From assembly GCF_013395055.1 (NCBI RefSeq), contig NZ_CP058349.1, positions 2,851,501-2,915,500 of the forward strand: a DNA stretch of 64,000 nucleotides, read 5' to 3'. Source of the stretch: Pseudomonas sp. ABC1. Lineage in GTDB: Bacteria; Pseudomonadota; Gammaproteobacteria; Pseudomonadales; Pseudomonadaceae. A model generated the notes under the pieces. It did no database searches and was not told the origin of the DNA. It saw only the letters and a program-made list of their open reading frames with translations. Both the position numbers and the translations under genes were made by a program. Numbering within the stretch: position 1 is the first letter of the stretch; every line of letters begins with the position of its first letter. Below are positions 51,575 through 60,869 of the stretch, piece by piece.

Positions 51575-52978
51575 TCAACCGGGGTCGTGGAAGGCCGTGT
51601 AGGAAGACAGGCCGACGGATACGCTCGGCTTGCGGGTCGCCAGGTCGATACCCTCGGTGGTGACCTGCGCAAGAAAGTCGATCTGCTCCTCGGTAATGAC
51701 GTAGGGCGGCAGGAAATAAACCACGCTGCCGAGGGGACGCAACAGTGCACCGCGTTGCAGCGCGTGTTGATAGACCTGCAGGCCACGGCGCTCCTGCCAG
51801 GGGTAGGGGGTGCGGCTGGCCTTGTCCTCGACCATTTCGATCGCCAGGGCCATGCCGGTCTGCCGGACTTCGGCGACATGCGGGTGGTCGACCAGGTGCG
51901 CGGTGGCCGTGCGCATGTGCTCGGCCAGGGCCTTGTTGGCTTCGATCACATTGTCCTGTTGGAAGATATCCAGTGTCGCCAGCGCCGCTGCACAGGCCAG
52001 CGGGTTGCCGGTGTAGGTGTGCGAATGCAGGAAGCCGCGCAGGCTGCCGTAGTCGTCGTAGAACGCCTGGTAGACGGTCTCGGTGGTCAGCACTGCGGCC
52101 ATCGGCAGGTAGCCACCGGTCAGGGCCTTGGACAGGCAGAGGAAGTCCGGTGTGATGCCTGCCTGCTCGCAGGCGAACATTGTGCCGGTGCGACCGAAGC
52201 CGACGGCGATTTCGTCGAGGATCAGCAGCACGCCGTGGCGGTCGCAGGCTTCGCGCAGCAGCGTCAGGTAGATCGGGTGGTACATGCGCATGCCGCATGC
52301 GCCCTGGATCAACGGTTCGACGATGACCGCCGCGACTTCGCTGGCATGTTCGGCCAGGGTGCGCTCCATGTGCTCGAACATCTGCCGCGAATGCGCCTCC
52401 CAGCTCACGTCTTCCTCTCGCAGGTAGCAGTCCGGGCTGGGCACCTTGAGGGTGTCCAGCAGCAGCGCCTTGTAGGTCGAGGTAAAGAGTGGCACGTCAC
52501 TGACCGACATCGCCGCGACGGTCTCGCCGTGGTAGCTGTTGCTCAGGGTGACGAAGCGGGATTTCTCCGGGCGCCCCTGGTTGACCCAATAGTGGTGGCT
52601 CATCTTCAGCGCGATCTCGATGCCGGACGAGCCGTTGTCGGCGTAGAACACCCGGTCCAGCCCGTTCGGCGTCAGGGCGACCAGACGTTCCGACAGCTCG
52701 ATCACCGGGCCATGGCTGAACCCGGCCAGCATCACATGCTCCAGTTGGTCCAACTGGTCCTTGATGCGCTGGCCGATGCGCGGATTGGCATGCCCAAACA
52801 CGTTGACCCACCAGGAACCGACCGCATCCAGGTAGCGTTTTCCATCGAAATCTTCCAGCCAGACGCCTTCGCCGCGACGAATAGGGATCAAAGGCAGCCG
52901 TTCGTGGTCTTTCATCTGTGTGCAGGGATGCCAGAGCACCGCGAGGTCGCGCTGCATCCAGCTCTGGTTGAGGCTCAT
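51575..52978 (-). CDS. bioA: adenosylmethionine-8-amino-7-oxononanoate aminotransferase BioA
   Basis: A 467-residue PLP enzyme of biotin synthesis. The start MSLNQSWMQRDLAVLWHPCTQMKDHE is typical of BioA. Substrate and PLP residues are in DNGSSGIEIALK, LILDEIAVGFGRTG and CLSKALTGGYLPM, where the Lys forms the Schiff base. It stands away from the other bio genes, which are not in the window; this separation is usual in Pseudomonas. Confidence 0.94.
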   Translation of the reverse strand: MSLNQSWMQRDLAVLWHPCTQMKDHERLPLIPIRRGEGVWLEDFDGKRYLDAVGSWWVNVFGHANPRIGQRIKDQLDQLEHVMLAGFSHGPVIELSERLVALTPNGLDRVFYADNGSSGIEIALKMSHHYWVNQGRPEKSRFVTLSNSYHGETVAAMSVSDVPLFTSTYKALLLDTLKVPSPDCYLREEDVSWEAHSRQMFEHMERTLAEHASEVAAVIVEPLIQGACGMRMYHPIYLTLLREACDRHGVLLILDEIAVGFGRTGTMFACEQAGITPDFLCLSKALTGGYLPMAAVLTTETVYQAFYDDYGSLRGFLHSHTYTGNPLACAAALATLDIFQQDNVIEANKALAEHMRTATAHLVDHPHVAEVRQTGMALAIEMVEDKASRTPYPWQERRGLQVYQHALQRGALLRPLGSVVYFLPPYVITEEQIDFLAQVTTEGIDLATRKPSVSVGLSSYTAFHDPG

Positions 52979-53243
52979 AGTGGCTCCTGGGTGTCGTCTG
53001 GCTGGGCGTTAAATCGATAGGACGGCAGGCCGTTCTACCTGAATCCGCCAAGCCGGGAAGTCGCCAGCCTAGGGGGTGTTGAGGAAAGGTCAACCGCCAG
53101 TCGCGGGTGAGTCGGGAGATAGAGCCTCCGCCGAGGGCCTGCACCTATCTGGTTAATCGATGTTTCAGAGCGAAAAAATGCGCTCGATTGAGATAGATTA
53201 ATCATTAGGATTCTTGCTTTCAGCGTTGAGGGATATATCGGTC

Positions 53244-53792
53244 ATGCAATGGCGCAACTCTTCGAGCAACTATGGATTGGTCAGCATCGCCATTCACTGG
53301 CTGGTCGCGCTCGTGGTGTTCGGCCTGTTCGGTCTCGGGTACTGGATGATGGGGCTGGACTACTACAGCAACTGGTATCGCACCGCGCCGGACATCCACA
53401 AGAGTGTCGGTATCCTGCTGTTCAGCCTGATGCTGCTGCGTGTTCTCTGGCGTTTCGCCAGCCCCGTGCCGGCAGCCCTGGCCAGCCATGGCACGCTGAC
53501 CCGCCTGGCCAGCAAGGCAGGCCATCTGTTCCTGTATGTCGGCTTGTTCGTGCTGATGACCTCGGGCTACCTGATTTCCACCGCCGATGGACGGCCGATC
53601 AGTGTCTTCGGGCTGTTCGAAGTGCCTGCCACCCTGACCTCGATACCCCGTCAGGAAGATATCGCCGGCATGGTGCACCACTACCTGGCCTGGGGGCTGG
53701 TGATTTTCGCCGGCCTGCATGGCCTGGCCGCTATCAAGCATCATTTCATCGACCGCGATTCGACGCTCAAGCGCATGTTTGGACGCGCTTGA
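53244..53792 (+). CDS. cytochrome b561 (CybB-type)
   Basis: A 182-residue membrane cytochrome with four helices. ATG 53244 is preferred over an in-frame start at 53214, with GAGGGA upstream. The haem-ligand His residues are in IAIHWLVAL, DIHKSVG, LASKAGHLFLY and MVHHYLAWGLVIFAGLHGLAAIKHHF. Such proteins pass electrons from quinol to periplasmic acceptors. It is 35 bases before yceI on the same strand, a common pair. Confidence 0.92.
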   Translation: MQWRNSSSNYGLVSIAIHWLVALVVFGLFGLGYWMMGLDYYSNWYRTAPDIHKSVGILLFSLMLLRVLWRFASPVPAALASHGTLTRLASKAGHLFLYVGLFVLMTSGYLISTADGRPISVFGLFEVPATLTSIPRQEDIAGMVHHYLAWGLVIFAGLHGLAAIKHHFIDRDSTLKRMFGRA

Positions 53793-53827
53793 GTGTGAAT
53801 ATCACAACCTTTAAAGGAGTTTCATCC

Positions 53828-54400
53828 ATGTTGAAGAAAAGCTTCGCAGCCCTGGCCCTGGGCTCGGCCCTGTTCGCAGGCCAGGCCCTGGCCGCCGACT
53901 ACGCCATCGACAAGGAAGGTCAGCACGCCTTCATCAATTTCAAGATCAGCCACCTGGGCTACAGCTGGCTGTATGGCACCTTCAAGGACTTCGATGGCAG
54001 CTTCAGCTTCGACGCGGCCAAGCCGGAAGCGAGCAAGGTCAAGGTCGAGATCAAGACTGCCAGCCTGGACTCCAACCATGCCGAGCGTGACAAGCACCTG
54101 CGTGGCGACAAGTTCCTCAACACCAGCAAGCACCCGATTTCGACTTTCGAATCCACCGCAGTCAAGTCCACTGGCGAAGGCACTGCCGACATCACCGGCA
54201 ACCTGACCCTGAATGGCGTGACCAAGCCCGTTGTGCTCAAGGCCAAGTTCCTCGGCGAAGGCAACGACCCATGGGGCGGCTACCGCGCCGGTTTCGAGGG
54301 CGGTACCACGCTGAAGCTGAAGGACTTCAATATCGAAGGGCCAGGCCCGGCTTCCCAGGAAGTCGAGCTGATCCTGACGGTCGAAGGTGTTCGCAAGTAA
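53828..54400 (+). CDS. yceI: YceI-family periplasmic polyisoprenoid-binding protein
   Basis: A 190-residue lipocalin-like protein. AAAGGAG precedes ATG 53828. The signal peptide ends at residue 22 (QALA). The mature part has the family pattern YAIDKEGQHAFINFKISHLG, LDSNHAERDKHLRGDKF and LTLNGVTKPVVL. Known members bind long isoprenoids such as quinones, which suits its pairing with cytochrome b561. Confidence 0.94.
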   Translation: MLKKSFAALALGSALFAGQALAADYAIDKEGQHAFINFKISHLGYSWLYGTFKDFDGSFSFDAAKPEASKVKVEIKTASLDSNHAERDKHLRGDKFLNTSKHPISTFESTAVKSTGEGTADITGNLTLNGVTKPVVLKAKFLGEGNDPWGGYRAGFEGGTTLKLKDFNIEGPGPASQEVELILTVEGVRK

Positions 54401-54417
54401 TTGCGGATGGCTGTCCG

Positions 54418-54452
54418 AAAGCGCTGGTACAGCCCCCTGTGCCGGCGCTTTT
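54418..54452 (+). terminator. Rho-independent terminator after yceI
   Basis: AAAGCGC..ACAG at 54418-54432 pairs with CTGT..GCGCTTT at 54437-54451, ending in TTTTT. It separates the cytochrome b561-yceI unit from the efflux operon. Confidence 0.75.
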
Positions 54453-54501
54453 TCATTTCGGACAATGGCTTTGCTCACACTATTTCGGTCAGCACAAGCG
54501 G

Positions 54502-54533
54502 TTTACAGACAGTTGTGAATGTAAGTATATTCC
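54502..54533 (+). promoter_or_regulatory. TtgR-type operator overlapping the efflux promoter
   Basis: TTTACA (54502-54507) and TATATT (54526-54531) make a -35/-10 pair with 18-base spacing. The span between holds the inverted repeat TTACA..TGTAA (54503-54524) and GTGAATGTAAGTATATTCC, which closely matches the TtgR operator known from the ttgABC promoter of P. putida as I recall it. A TetR-type repressor of the TtgR family should bind here. Confidence 0.75.
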
Positions 54534-54613
54534 CGGCACTCTGCTATCGGTGTCTGTCGAGGCCGTTGCGATCGCCTTGATCCGCTCGTTCCGTTCTTCA
54601 AGAGGTTTTCCAC

Positions 54614-55735
54614 ATGTCCGTCAAGTCAACCAGTGCCGCTCTGGTTTCAATCATGGCTGCCTCGATCGTGCTCAGCGCCTGCAAGGAGCAGACTCCGCCG
54701 CCCGCACAGCAGGCGCCACAAGTGGGAATCGTCACCTTGCAGGCCGAGCCGTTCTCGCTGACCACCGAACTGCCAGGGCGTACGCAGGCCTTTCGCATCG
54801 CCGAGGTCCGTCCGCAGGTCAATGGCGTGATCCAGAAACGCCTGTTCACCGAAGGCAGCGAAGTCAAGGCGGGCGAGCAGCTGTACCAGATCGATGCATC
54901 GGTCTATGACGCGACCTTGAAGAGCGCTCAGGCCAGCCTGGCATCCAGCAAATCGCTGGCCGAGCGCTATGCATCGCTGGTCAAGGACCAGGCGGTCAGC
55001 AAGCAGGCCTATGACGAGGCGCGGGCGGCCAATCTGCAAGCCGAGGCGAACCTCGAGCAGGCGCGCATCAATGTCCGCTACACCAAGGTGCTGGCGCCGA
55101 TCGCTGGCCGTATCGGCCGCTCCGCCGTGACCGAGGGCGCCCTGGTGAGTAATGGCCAGACCCAGGCGCTGGCGACCATCCAGCAACTCGACCCGATCTA
55201 TGTGGACGTCACCCAGCCTTCCCGCGAGTTGCTGACGCTGCGCCGCGACCTCGAGCAGGGCCGCTTGGAGCGCGCGGGTGAGAATGCCGCGCGGGTTTCG
55301 CTGACACTCGAAGACGGCTCGCTCTACGAGCACGAAGGCACCCTGGAGTTCTCCGAAGTCTCGGTGGATTCCACCACCGGATCGGTGACGCTGCGTGCCG
55401 TGTTCCCCAACCCCGACAAGAACCTGCTGCCCGGCATGTTCGTGCATGCGCAACTGATCGCCGGGGTCCGGCGTGAGGCGATCCTGGCGCCGCAGCAAGG
55501 CATTACCCGCACGCCGCGCGGCGAAGCCACGGCCATGGTCGTGGATGCCAATGGCAAGGCGGAGCTGCGCCAGCTCAAGACTGAACGTGCGGTCGGTAAC
55601 CGCTGGCTGGTCAGCGAGGGGCTGAACGCGGGTGATCGCCTGATCACCGAGGGACTGCAATTCATCCAGCCCGGCGTCGAAGTCAAGGCTGTTCCGGCTT
55701 CCAATGTCGATACCGACAAGCCTCAAGCCCAATAA
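54614..55735 (+). CDS. ttgA: RND efflux periplasmic adaptor lipoprotein (TtgA/MexA type)
   Basis: A 373-residue membrane-fusion protein. The lipobox LSAC places the lipidated Cys at residue 23. Lipoyl parts flank a helical hairpin (residues about 100-150), with EVRPQVNGVIQKRLFTEGSEVKAGEQLYQIDASVY before and KVLAPIAGRIGRSAVTEGALV after. LLPGMFVHAQL and a C-terminal domain follow. It links the inner-membrane pump with the outer-membrane channel and starts the three-gene operon. Confidence 0.94.
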   Translation: MSVKSTSAALVSIMAASIVLSACKEQTPPPAQQAPQVGIVTLQAEPFSLTTELPGRTQAFRIAEVRPQVNGVIQKRLFTEGSEVKAGEQLYQIDASVYDATLKSAQASLASSKSLAERYASLVKDQAVSKQAYDEARAANLQAEANLEQARINVRYTKVLAPIAGRIGRSAVTEGALVSNGQTQALATIQQLDPIYVDVTQPSRELLTLRRDLEQGRLERAGENAARVSLTLEDGSLYEHEGTLEFSEVSVDSTTGSVTLRAVFPNPDKNLLPGMFVHAQLIAGVRREAILAPQQGITRTPRGEATAMVVDANGKAELRQLKTERAVGNRWLVSEGLNAGDRLITEGLQFIQPGVEVKAVPASNVDTDKPQAQ

Positions 55736-55757
55736 GGCCGAGCAAGGGTAATAGACA

Positions 55758-58700
55758 ATGTCCAGATTCTTCATCGATCGGCCGATCTTCGCCTGGGTAA
55801 TCGCCCTGGTGATCATGCTCGCGGGTGGCCTGTCCATCCTCGGGCTTCCGGTCAACCAGTACCCGAGCATCGCCCCGCCGGCAGTGGCCATTTCGGTCGC
55901 CTATCCGGGCGCCTCGGCGCAGACCGTGCAGGACACCGTGGTGCAGGTCATCGAGCAGCAGCTCAACGGCATCGACGGCTTGCGCTATATGTCGTCGGAG
56001 AGCAACTCGGACGGCAGCATGACTATCACCGTGACCTTCGAACAAGGCACGGACCCGGACATCGCCCAGGTGCAGGTGCAGAACAAACTGCAGCTGGCAA
56101 CGCCGCTGCTGCCGCAAGAAGTGCAGCAGCAGGGGATTCGCGTGACCAAGGCGGCGCGCAACTTCCTGCTGGTGATCGGTGTGGTTTCCACCGATGGCAC
56201 GATGTCCCGCGCCGACCTGTCGGACTACATCGTGTCCAATATCCAGGACCCGATCTCGCGTACCTCCGGGGTCGGTGACTTCCAGGTATTCGGTTCGCCC
56301 TATGCCATGCGCATCTGGCTCGATCCGGCCAAGCTGAACAACTACAACCTGACACCGGTCGACATCAGTGCCGCGATCCAGGCGCAGAACGTCCAGGTGT
56401 CCGCCGGTCAGTTCGGCGGATTGCCAGCGGTGCCGGGGCAGCAGTTGAGCGCGACCATCATCGGCAAGACCCGTCTGCAGACGCCGGAGCAGTTCCGCGA
56501 GATCCTGCTGAAGGTCAACAACGACGGCTCCCAGGTGCGCCTCAAGGACGTTGCCAGGGTCGATCTGGACTCGCAGAACATGTCCATCGACGCCCTCTAC
56601 AACGGCATGCCGGCCTCGGGTATGGCGGTCAAGCTGGCAACCGGGGCCAATGCCCTGGATACCGCCAAGGCGATCCGCGCGACCATTTCCGAGCTGGAGC
56701 CTTTCTTCCCGAGCGGAATGAAGGTGGTCTACCCCTACGACACCTCGCCAGTGGTGTCGGTGTCCATCACCAACGTCGTGCACACCCTGTTCGAAGCCAT
56801 CGGGCTGGTGTTCCTGGTGATGTACCTGTTCCTGCAGAACTTCCGTGCCACCCTGATCCCGACCCTGGCAGTGCCTGTGGTACTGCTGGGCACCTTCGGT
56901 GTACTGGCGCTGTTCGGTTTCAGCGTCAACACCCTGACCATGTTCGCCATGGTGCTGGCCATCGGCCTGTTGGTGGACGATGCCATCGTGGTGGTGGAGA
57001 ACGTCGAGCGGGTGATGGCCGAGGAGGGCTTGTCACCGCTGGAGGCCACGCGCAAATCCATGGGGCAGATCCAGGGTGCCCTGGTGGGGATCGGCCTGGT
57101 GCTGTCGGCGGTGTTCCTGCCGATGGCGTTCTTCGGCGGCTCCACCGGGGTGATCTACCGGCAGTTCTCGATCACCATCGCCTCGGCCATGGCGCTGTCG
57201 GTACTGGTGGCACTGATCTTCACGCCGGCACTCTGCGCTACACTGCTCAAGCCGATTCCCAAGGGGCATCACGAAGAGAAACGTGGCTTCTTCGGCTGGT
57301 TCAACCGCACCTTCGAGCGCGGCGTCAATCACTATGAAGGCGGGGTGAAGAGGGTCCTGCGGCGCAAGCTGCCGTTCCTGCTGGTCTACCTGCTGATCGT
57401 CGCGGGGATGGTGGTGCTGTTCAACCGCATTCCCAGCGCCTTCCTGCCCGACGAGGACCAGGGCGTACTGTTCGCCCAGGTGCAGACTCCAGCGGGCTCC
57501 ACTGCCGAACGTACCCAGCAGACCGTGGATGCCATGCGCGAGTACCTCCTGAAAGAGGAAAGCGAAGTGGTCAACTCGGTGTTCACCGTGACCGGCTTCA
57601 ACTTCGCCGGGCGTGGGCAGAACTCGGCGATGGCCTTTATCGGCCTGAAACCCTGGGATGAGCGCAAGGGCTCGGAAGACAGCGTGTTCGCCCTGGCGGG
57701 ACGCGCCCAGGCGCACTTCGCCAACTTCCGCGATGCCATGGTGTTCGCCTTCGCGCCGCCTGCGGTGATGGAGCTGGGTAACGCCACCGGTTTCAACTTC
57801 TTCATCCAGGACATGGCCGGGGTCGGGCATGACGAACTGATGGCGGCGCGCAACAAGTTCCTCGGCATGGCTGCCAAGGACGCACGCCTGGCCTCGGTGC
57901 GTCCCAACGGCCTGAACGACGAGCCGCAGTACCAGTTGGTCATCGACGACGAGAAGGTGCGTGTACTGGGTGTTTCCCTCAGCGATGTGAACAGCACCCT
58001 GTCGATTGCCTGGGGTTCCAGTTACATCAACGACTTCATCGACCGTGGCCGGGTGAAGAAGGTCTACATGCAGGGCGAAGCCAATGCCCGTATGAACCCT
58101 GAGGACCTGGACAAATGGTTCGTGCGCAACGACCAGGGCGATATGGTGCCGTTCAGTGCCTTCACCACGGGCGAGTGGGTTTATGGTTCGCCCAAGCTGA
58201 CGCGCTACAACGGTGTCTCGGCTTTCGAAATCCTGGGTGAAGCAGCGCCTGGATACAGTACTGGCGATGCCATGGCTGCCGTCGAGGAAATCATGGCCGA
58301 GCTGCCGGAAGGCATCGGTTACTCGTGGACCGGCCTCTCCTATGAAGAGCGTCTGTCGGGTGCCCAGGCTCCGGCCTTGTATGCCCTGTCCCTGCTGGTG
58401 GTGTTCTTGTGCCTCGCGGCACTCTATGAGAGCTGGTCGATTCCCTTTGCCGTCATGCTGGTGGTGCCGCTGGGTGTCGTCGGCGCCCTGATGGCGACCA
58501 TGGGGCGTGGGCTGTCCAACGACGTGTTCTTCCAGGTGGGGCTGTTGACCACCATCGGCCTGACCGCCAAGAACGCGATTCTCATCGTGGAGTTCGCCAA
58601 GGACCTGTATCGTGACGGCATGGGCCTGTTCGAGGCTGCCGTCGAGGCGTGCCGCATGCGCCTGCGCCCCATCGTCATGACATCGCTGGCGTTCACCCTG

Positions 58701-58895
58701 GGTGTCGTGCCGCTGGCATTGGCCAGCGGTGCGGGGGCGGGCAGCTCGCACGCCATCGGTACCGGCGTGATCGGCGGGATGGTGACGGCCACCGTGCTGG
58801 TGATTTTCTGGGTGCCATTGTTCTTTGTAATGGTGTCTTCGCTGGCGGGCCGCAAGAAGGCCGCAGCCGAAGATGATAAGGAGACATCGCAGTGA
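55758..58895 (+). CDS. ttgB: RND multidrug efflux pump (TtgB/MexB type)
   Basis: A 1045-residue HAE1-family pump. It starts with MSRFFIDRPIFAWVIAL and keeps the proton-relay Asp407 and Asp408 in LLVDDAIVVVENVER, exactly as in AcrB/MexB. Two large periplasmic loops (about residues 30-340 and 560-870) flank 12 membrane helices. LPDEDQGVLFAQVQTPAGST and PFAVMLVVPLGVVGAL are conserved. Homology to TtgB/MexB predicts broad export of solvents, beta-lactams, quinolones and other drugs. The C-terminal tail is shorter than usual. Confidence 0.95.
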   Translation: MSRFFIDRPIFAWVIALVIMLAGGLSILGLPVNQYPSIAPPAVAISVAYPGASAQTVQDTVVQVIEQQLNGIDGLRYMSSESNSDGSMTITVTFEQGTDPDIAQVQVQNKLQLATPLLPQEVQQQGIRVTKAARNFLLVIGVVSTDGTMSRADLSDYIVSNIQDPISRTSGVGDFQVFGSPYAMRIWLDPAKLNNYNLTPVDISAAIQAQNVQVSAGQFGGLPAVPGQQLSATIIGKTRLQTPEQFREILLKVNNDGSQVRLKDVARVDLDSQNMSIDALYNGMPASGMAVKLATGANALDTAKAIRATISELEPFFPSGMKVVYPYDTSPVVSVSITNVVHTLFEAIGLVFLVMYLFLQNFRATLIPTLAVPVVLLGTFGVLALFGFSVNTLTMFAMVLAIGLLVDDAIVVVENVERVMAEEGLSPLEATRKSMGQIQGALVGIGLVLSAVFLPMAFFGGSTGVIYRQFSITIASAMALSVLVALIFTPALCATLLKPIPKGHHEEKRGFFGWFNRTFERGVNHYEGGVKRVLRRKLPFLLVYLLIVAGMVVLFNRIPSAFLPDEDQGVLFAQVQTPAGSTAERTQQTVDAMREYLLKEESEVVNSVFTVTGFNFAGRGQNSAMAFIGLKPWDERKGSEDSVFALAGRAQAHFANFRDAMVFAFAPPAVMELGNATGFNFFIQDMAGVGHDELMAARNKFLGMAAKDARLASVRPNGLNDEPQYQLVIDDEKVRVLGVSLSDVNSTLSIAWGSSYINDFIDRGRVKKVYMQGEANARMNPEDLDKWFVRNDQGDMVPFSAFTTGEWVYGSPKLTRYNGVSAFEILGEAAPGYSTGDAMAAVEEIMAELPEGIGYSWTGLSYEERLSGAQAPALYALSLLVVFLCLAALYESWSIPFAVMLVVPLGVVGALMATMGRGLSNDVFFQVGLLTTIGLTAKNAILIVEFAKDLYRDGMGLFEAAVEACRMRLRPIVMTSLAFTLGVVPLALASGAGAGSSHAIGTGVIGGMVTATVLVIFWVPLFFVMVSSLAGRKKAAAEDDKETSQ

Positions 58896-60313
58896 ATAAA
58901 TCCGTACTTGCCCTGGCCCTGTCGGCTGCCCTGGGTGGTTGTTCGTTGATTCCGGACTACCAGCGCCCGGAGGCGCCGGTGGACAAGGCCTGGCCGCAAG
59001 GCGAGGCCTACGGCGAGCCGCGTGCTACCCAGGCGGCCAGTGCCAACCTGGGCTGGCGTGAATTCTTCCGCGAGCCGGTATTGCAGAAACTGATCGACGT
59101 CGCGCTGGAGAACAACCGCGACTTGCGCGTGGCCGCGCTGAACGTCGAGGCGTACCAGGCGCTGTACCGGGTCCAGCGGGCGGGTGTATTTCCTTCCGTC
59201 AGCGCTGACGCGGCGGGTAACCGCACCCGCACTCCGGCCGACCTGAGCTCGACTGGCGACTCGGCCATCGGTTCGCAATACACCGCGACGCTGGGCGTGT
59301 CCTGGGAGGTCGACCTGTTCGGCCGCCTGCGCAGCCTGCGCGACCAGGCGTTGCAGGAGTACCTGGCGACCGAGGCTGCGCAGCGCAGCACGCAGATCAG
59401 CCTGGTGGCGAGCGTCGCCAATGCCTGGTTCACCCTGCAGGCCGACCAGGAGCTGTTGCGGGTGACCCGTGACACCCTGCGTACCTACGAGGAAAGCCTG
59501 TCCCTGACCCAGAGCAGCTTCGACGTTGGCGTCGCCTCCGCGTTGGAATTGCGCCAGGCGCGCAGTGCCGTGGAAAGCGCACGGGTCACCATCGAGCAGT
59601 ACACGCGGCTGGTGGCCCAGGATCGCAATGCGTTGGTCCTGTTGCTCGGCCAGGGTACCCCTGGCGAGCTGAATGCGGGCGCCGGGCTGGATCGCAGTCA
59701 ACTGGCCGAACTGCCGGCGTCGCTGCCGTCCGACCTGTTGCTCAACCGCCCTGACATCCAGCAGGCCGAGTTTCAGTTGCGGGCGGTCAATGCCAGCATC
59801 GGTGCGGCGCGTGCGGCGTTCTTCCCGCGTGTCAGCCTGACCGGTGCCGCCGGTACGGCCAGCAGCGAGCTGTCGGGCCTGTTCGACGCCGGCTCCGGCT
59901 ACTGGACGTTCGCGCCCAGCATCAGCCTGCCGATCTTCAATGCCGGGCAGCTGCGCGCCAACCTCGACTACGCGGAGATTCGCAAGAACGTCCAGGTCGC
60001 CCAGTACGAGAAGGCCATCCAGGTGGCCTTCAGCGAAGTGGCCGATGGCCTCGCCGCCCAGGAAACCTACAATCGCCAGGTGCAGGCGCAACGTAACCTG
60101 TTGCAGACCAGCGAGGACTACTACGACCTGGCCGAGCGCCGCTACCGTACCGGCGTGGACAGCTACCTGACCCTGCTGGATGCCCAGCGGCAACTGTTCA
60201 GCGTTCAGCAGCAGTTGATCAGCGACCGGTTGGCACAGCTGGTCAGTGAGGTGAATCTGTTCAAAGCCATGGGTGGCGGTTGGCAGGAGCTTGCCAACAC
60301 CCCCGAAGGCTGA
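58892..60313 (+). CDS. ttgC: outer-membrane efflux channel lipoprotein (TtgC/OprM type)
   Basis: A 473-residue TolC-like channel. GTG start at 58892 overlaps the pump stop, with AAGGAG upstream. Lipobox LGGC makes Cys17 the lipidated residue. Two OEP repeats are seen, the first around residues 60-250 (FREPVLQKLIDVALENNRDLR) and the second from about 280 (LLLNRPDIQQAEFQLRAVNASIGAARAAFFP). The end SEVNLFKAMGGGW is typical of OprM. It completes the tripartite pump. Confidence 0.95.
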   Translation: MNKSVLALALSAALGGCSLIPDYQRPEAPVDKAWPQGEAYGEPRATQAASANLGWREFFREPVLQKLIDVALENNRDLRVAALNVEAYQALYRVQRAGVFPSVSADAAGNRTRTPADLSSTGDSAIGSQYTATLGVSWEVDLFGRLRSLRDQALQEYLATEAAQRSTQISLVASVANAWFTLQADQELLRVTRDTLRTYEESLSLTQSSFDVGVASALELRQARSAVESARVTIEQYTRLVAQDRNALVLLLGQGTPGELNAGAGLDRSQLAELPASLPSDLLLNRPDIQQAEFQLRAVNASIGAARAAFFPRVSLTGAAGTASSELSGLFDAGSGYWTFAPSISLPIFNAGQLRANLDYAEIRKNVQVAQYEKAIQVAFSEVADGLAAQETYNRQVQAQRNLLQTSEDYYDLAERRYRTGVDSYLTLLDAQRQLFSVQQQLISDRLAQLVSEVNLFKAMGGGWQELANTPEG

Positions 60314-60334
60314 GCGTCACCGTCGTAACAAGAG

Positions 60335-60360
60335 CGCCGCCTTCGGGCGGCGTTCGCGTT
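60335..60360. terminator. hairpin terminator CGCCGCC-TTCG-GGCGGCG
   Basis: A perfect 7-base stem at 60335-60352 with a TTCG tetraloop, followed by TTCGCGTTT. It lies between the converging ttgC-type and ogt genes. Confidence 0.75.
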
Positions 60361-60377
60361 TCTGGGGTTCCTGCCGG

Positions 60378-60869
60378 TCAGGTAAAAAGATCGCTGCCGA
60401 TACCTTCCAGCCTCAGCAGTGCGGCCTTGGTAGGCAGTCCGCCGCCGAAACCGGTCAACGTGCCATTGCTGCCGATGACCCGGTGACAGGGCAATACGAT
60501 CGGCAGGGGGTTGCGACCATTGGCAGCGCCGACGGCGCGGTTGGCGCCTGGCCTGCCAACATGGCTGGCCAGGCGGGCGTAGCTCCAGGTCTGGCCATAG
60601 GGAATGTCCGCCAGGGCCAGCCAGACCTGCCGCTGGAAGTCCGTGCCAATGGGCGACAGGACAAGGTCGAACAGCCGCCGCGTACCTTGCAGGTACTCGA
60701 GCAACTGGCGGCGCGGCTGCTCCAGATACTCGGGCCGGAGCACCCAGTGTTCGCGGCCCGGAGCGTCGTAGCGGTTCTCGGGGAACAGCACATGGCGCAG
60801 GCCATGCTCGTCGGCGGCGATGGTCAGCGGGCCGATCGGGCTGTCGAAACGATCGTAGTACAGGGTCAT
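60378..60869 (-). CDS. ogt: methylated-DNA-protein cysteine methyltransferase
   Basis: A 163-residue suicide DNA-repair protein that removes methyl groups from O6-methylguanine. Start at 60869 has GGAGGA upstream and overlaps the stop of the Ada-AlkA gene by ATGA. The active site is PCHRV with Cys128; QRQVWLALADIPYGQTWSY is the DNA-binding helix region. It has no Ada regulatory domain; that domain is in the partner gene. Confidence 0.93.
   Translation of the reverse strand: MTLYYDRFDSPIGPLTIAADEHGLRHVLFPENRYDAPGREHWVLRPEYLEQPRRQLLEYLQGTRRLFDLVLSPIGTDFQRQVWLALADIPYGQTWSYARLASHVGRPGANRAVGAANGRNPLPIVLPCHRVIGSNGTLTGFGGGLPTKAALLRLEGIGSDLFT

Noticed and set aside
53175..53205. TTGAGATAGATTAA as an Anr/Fnr box before cytochrome b561
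   Set aside because: Only 8 of the 10 specified bases match TTGAT-N4-ATCAA, and the second half-site is imperfect. The match is too weak to claim.
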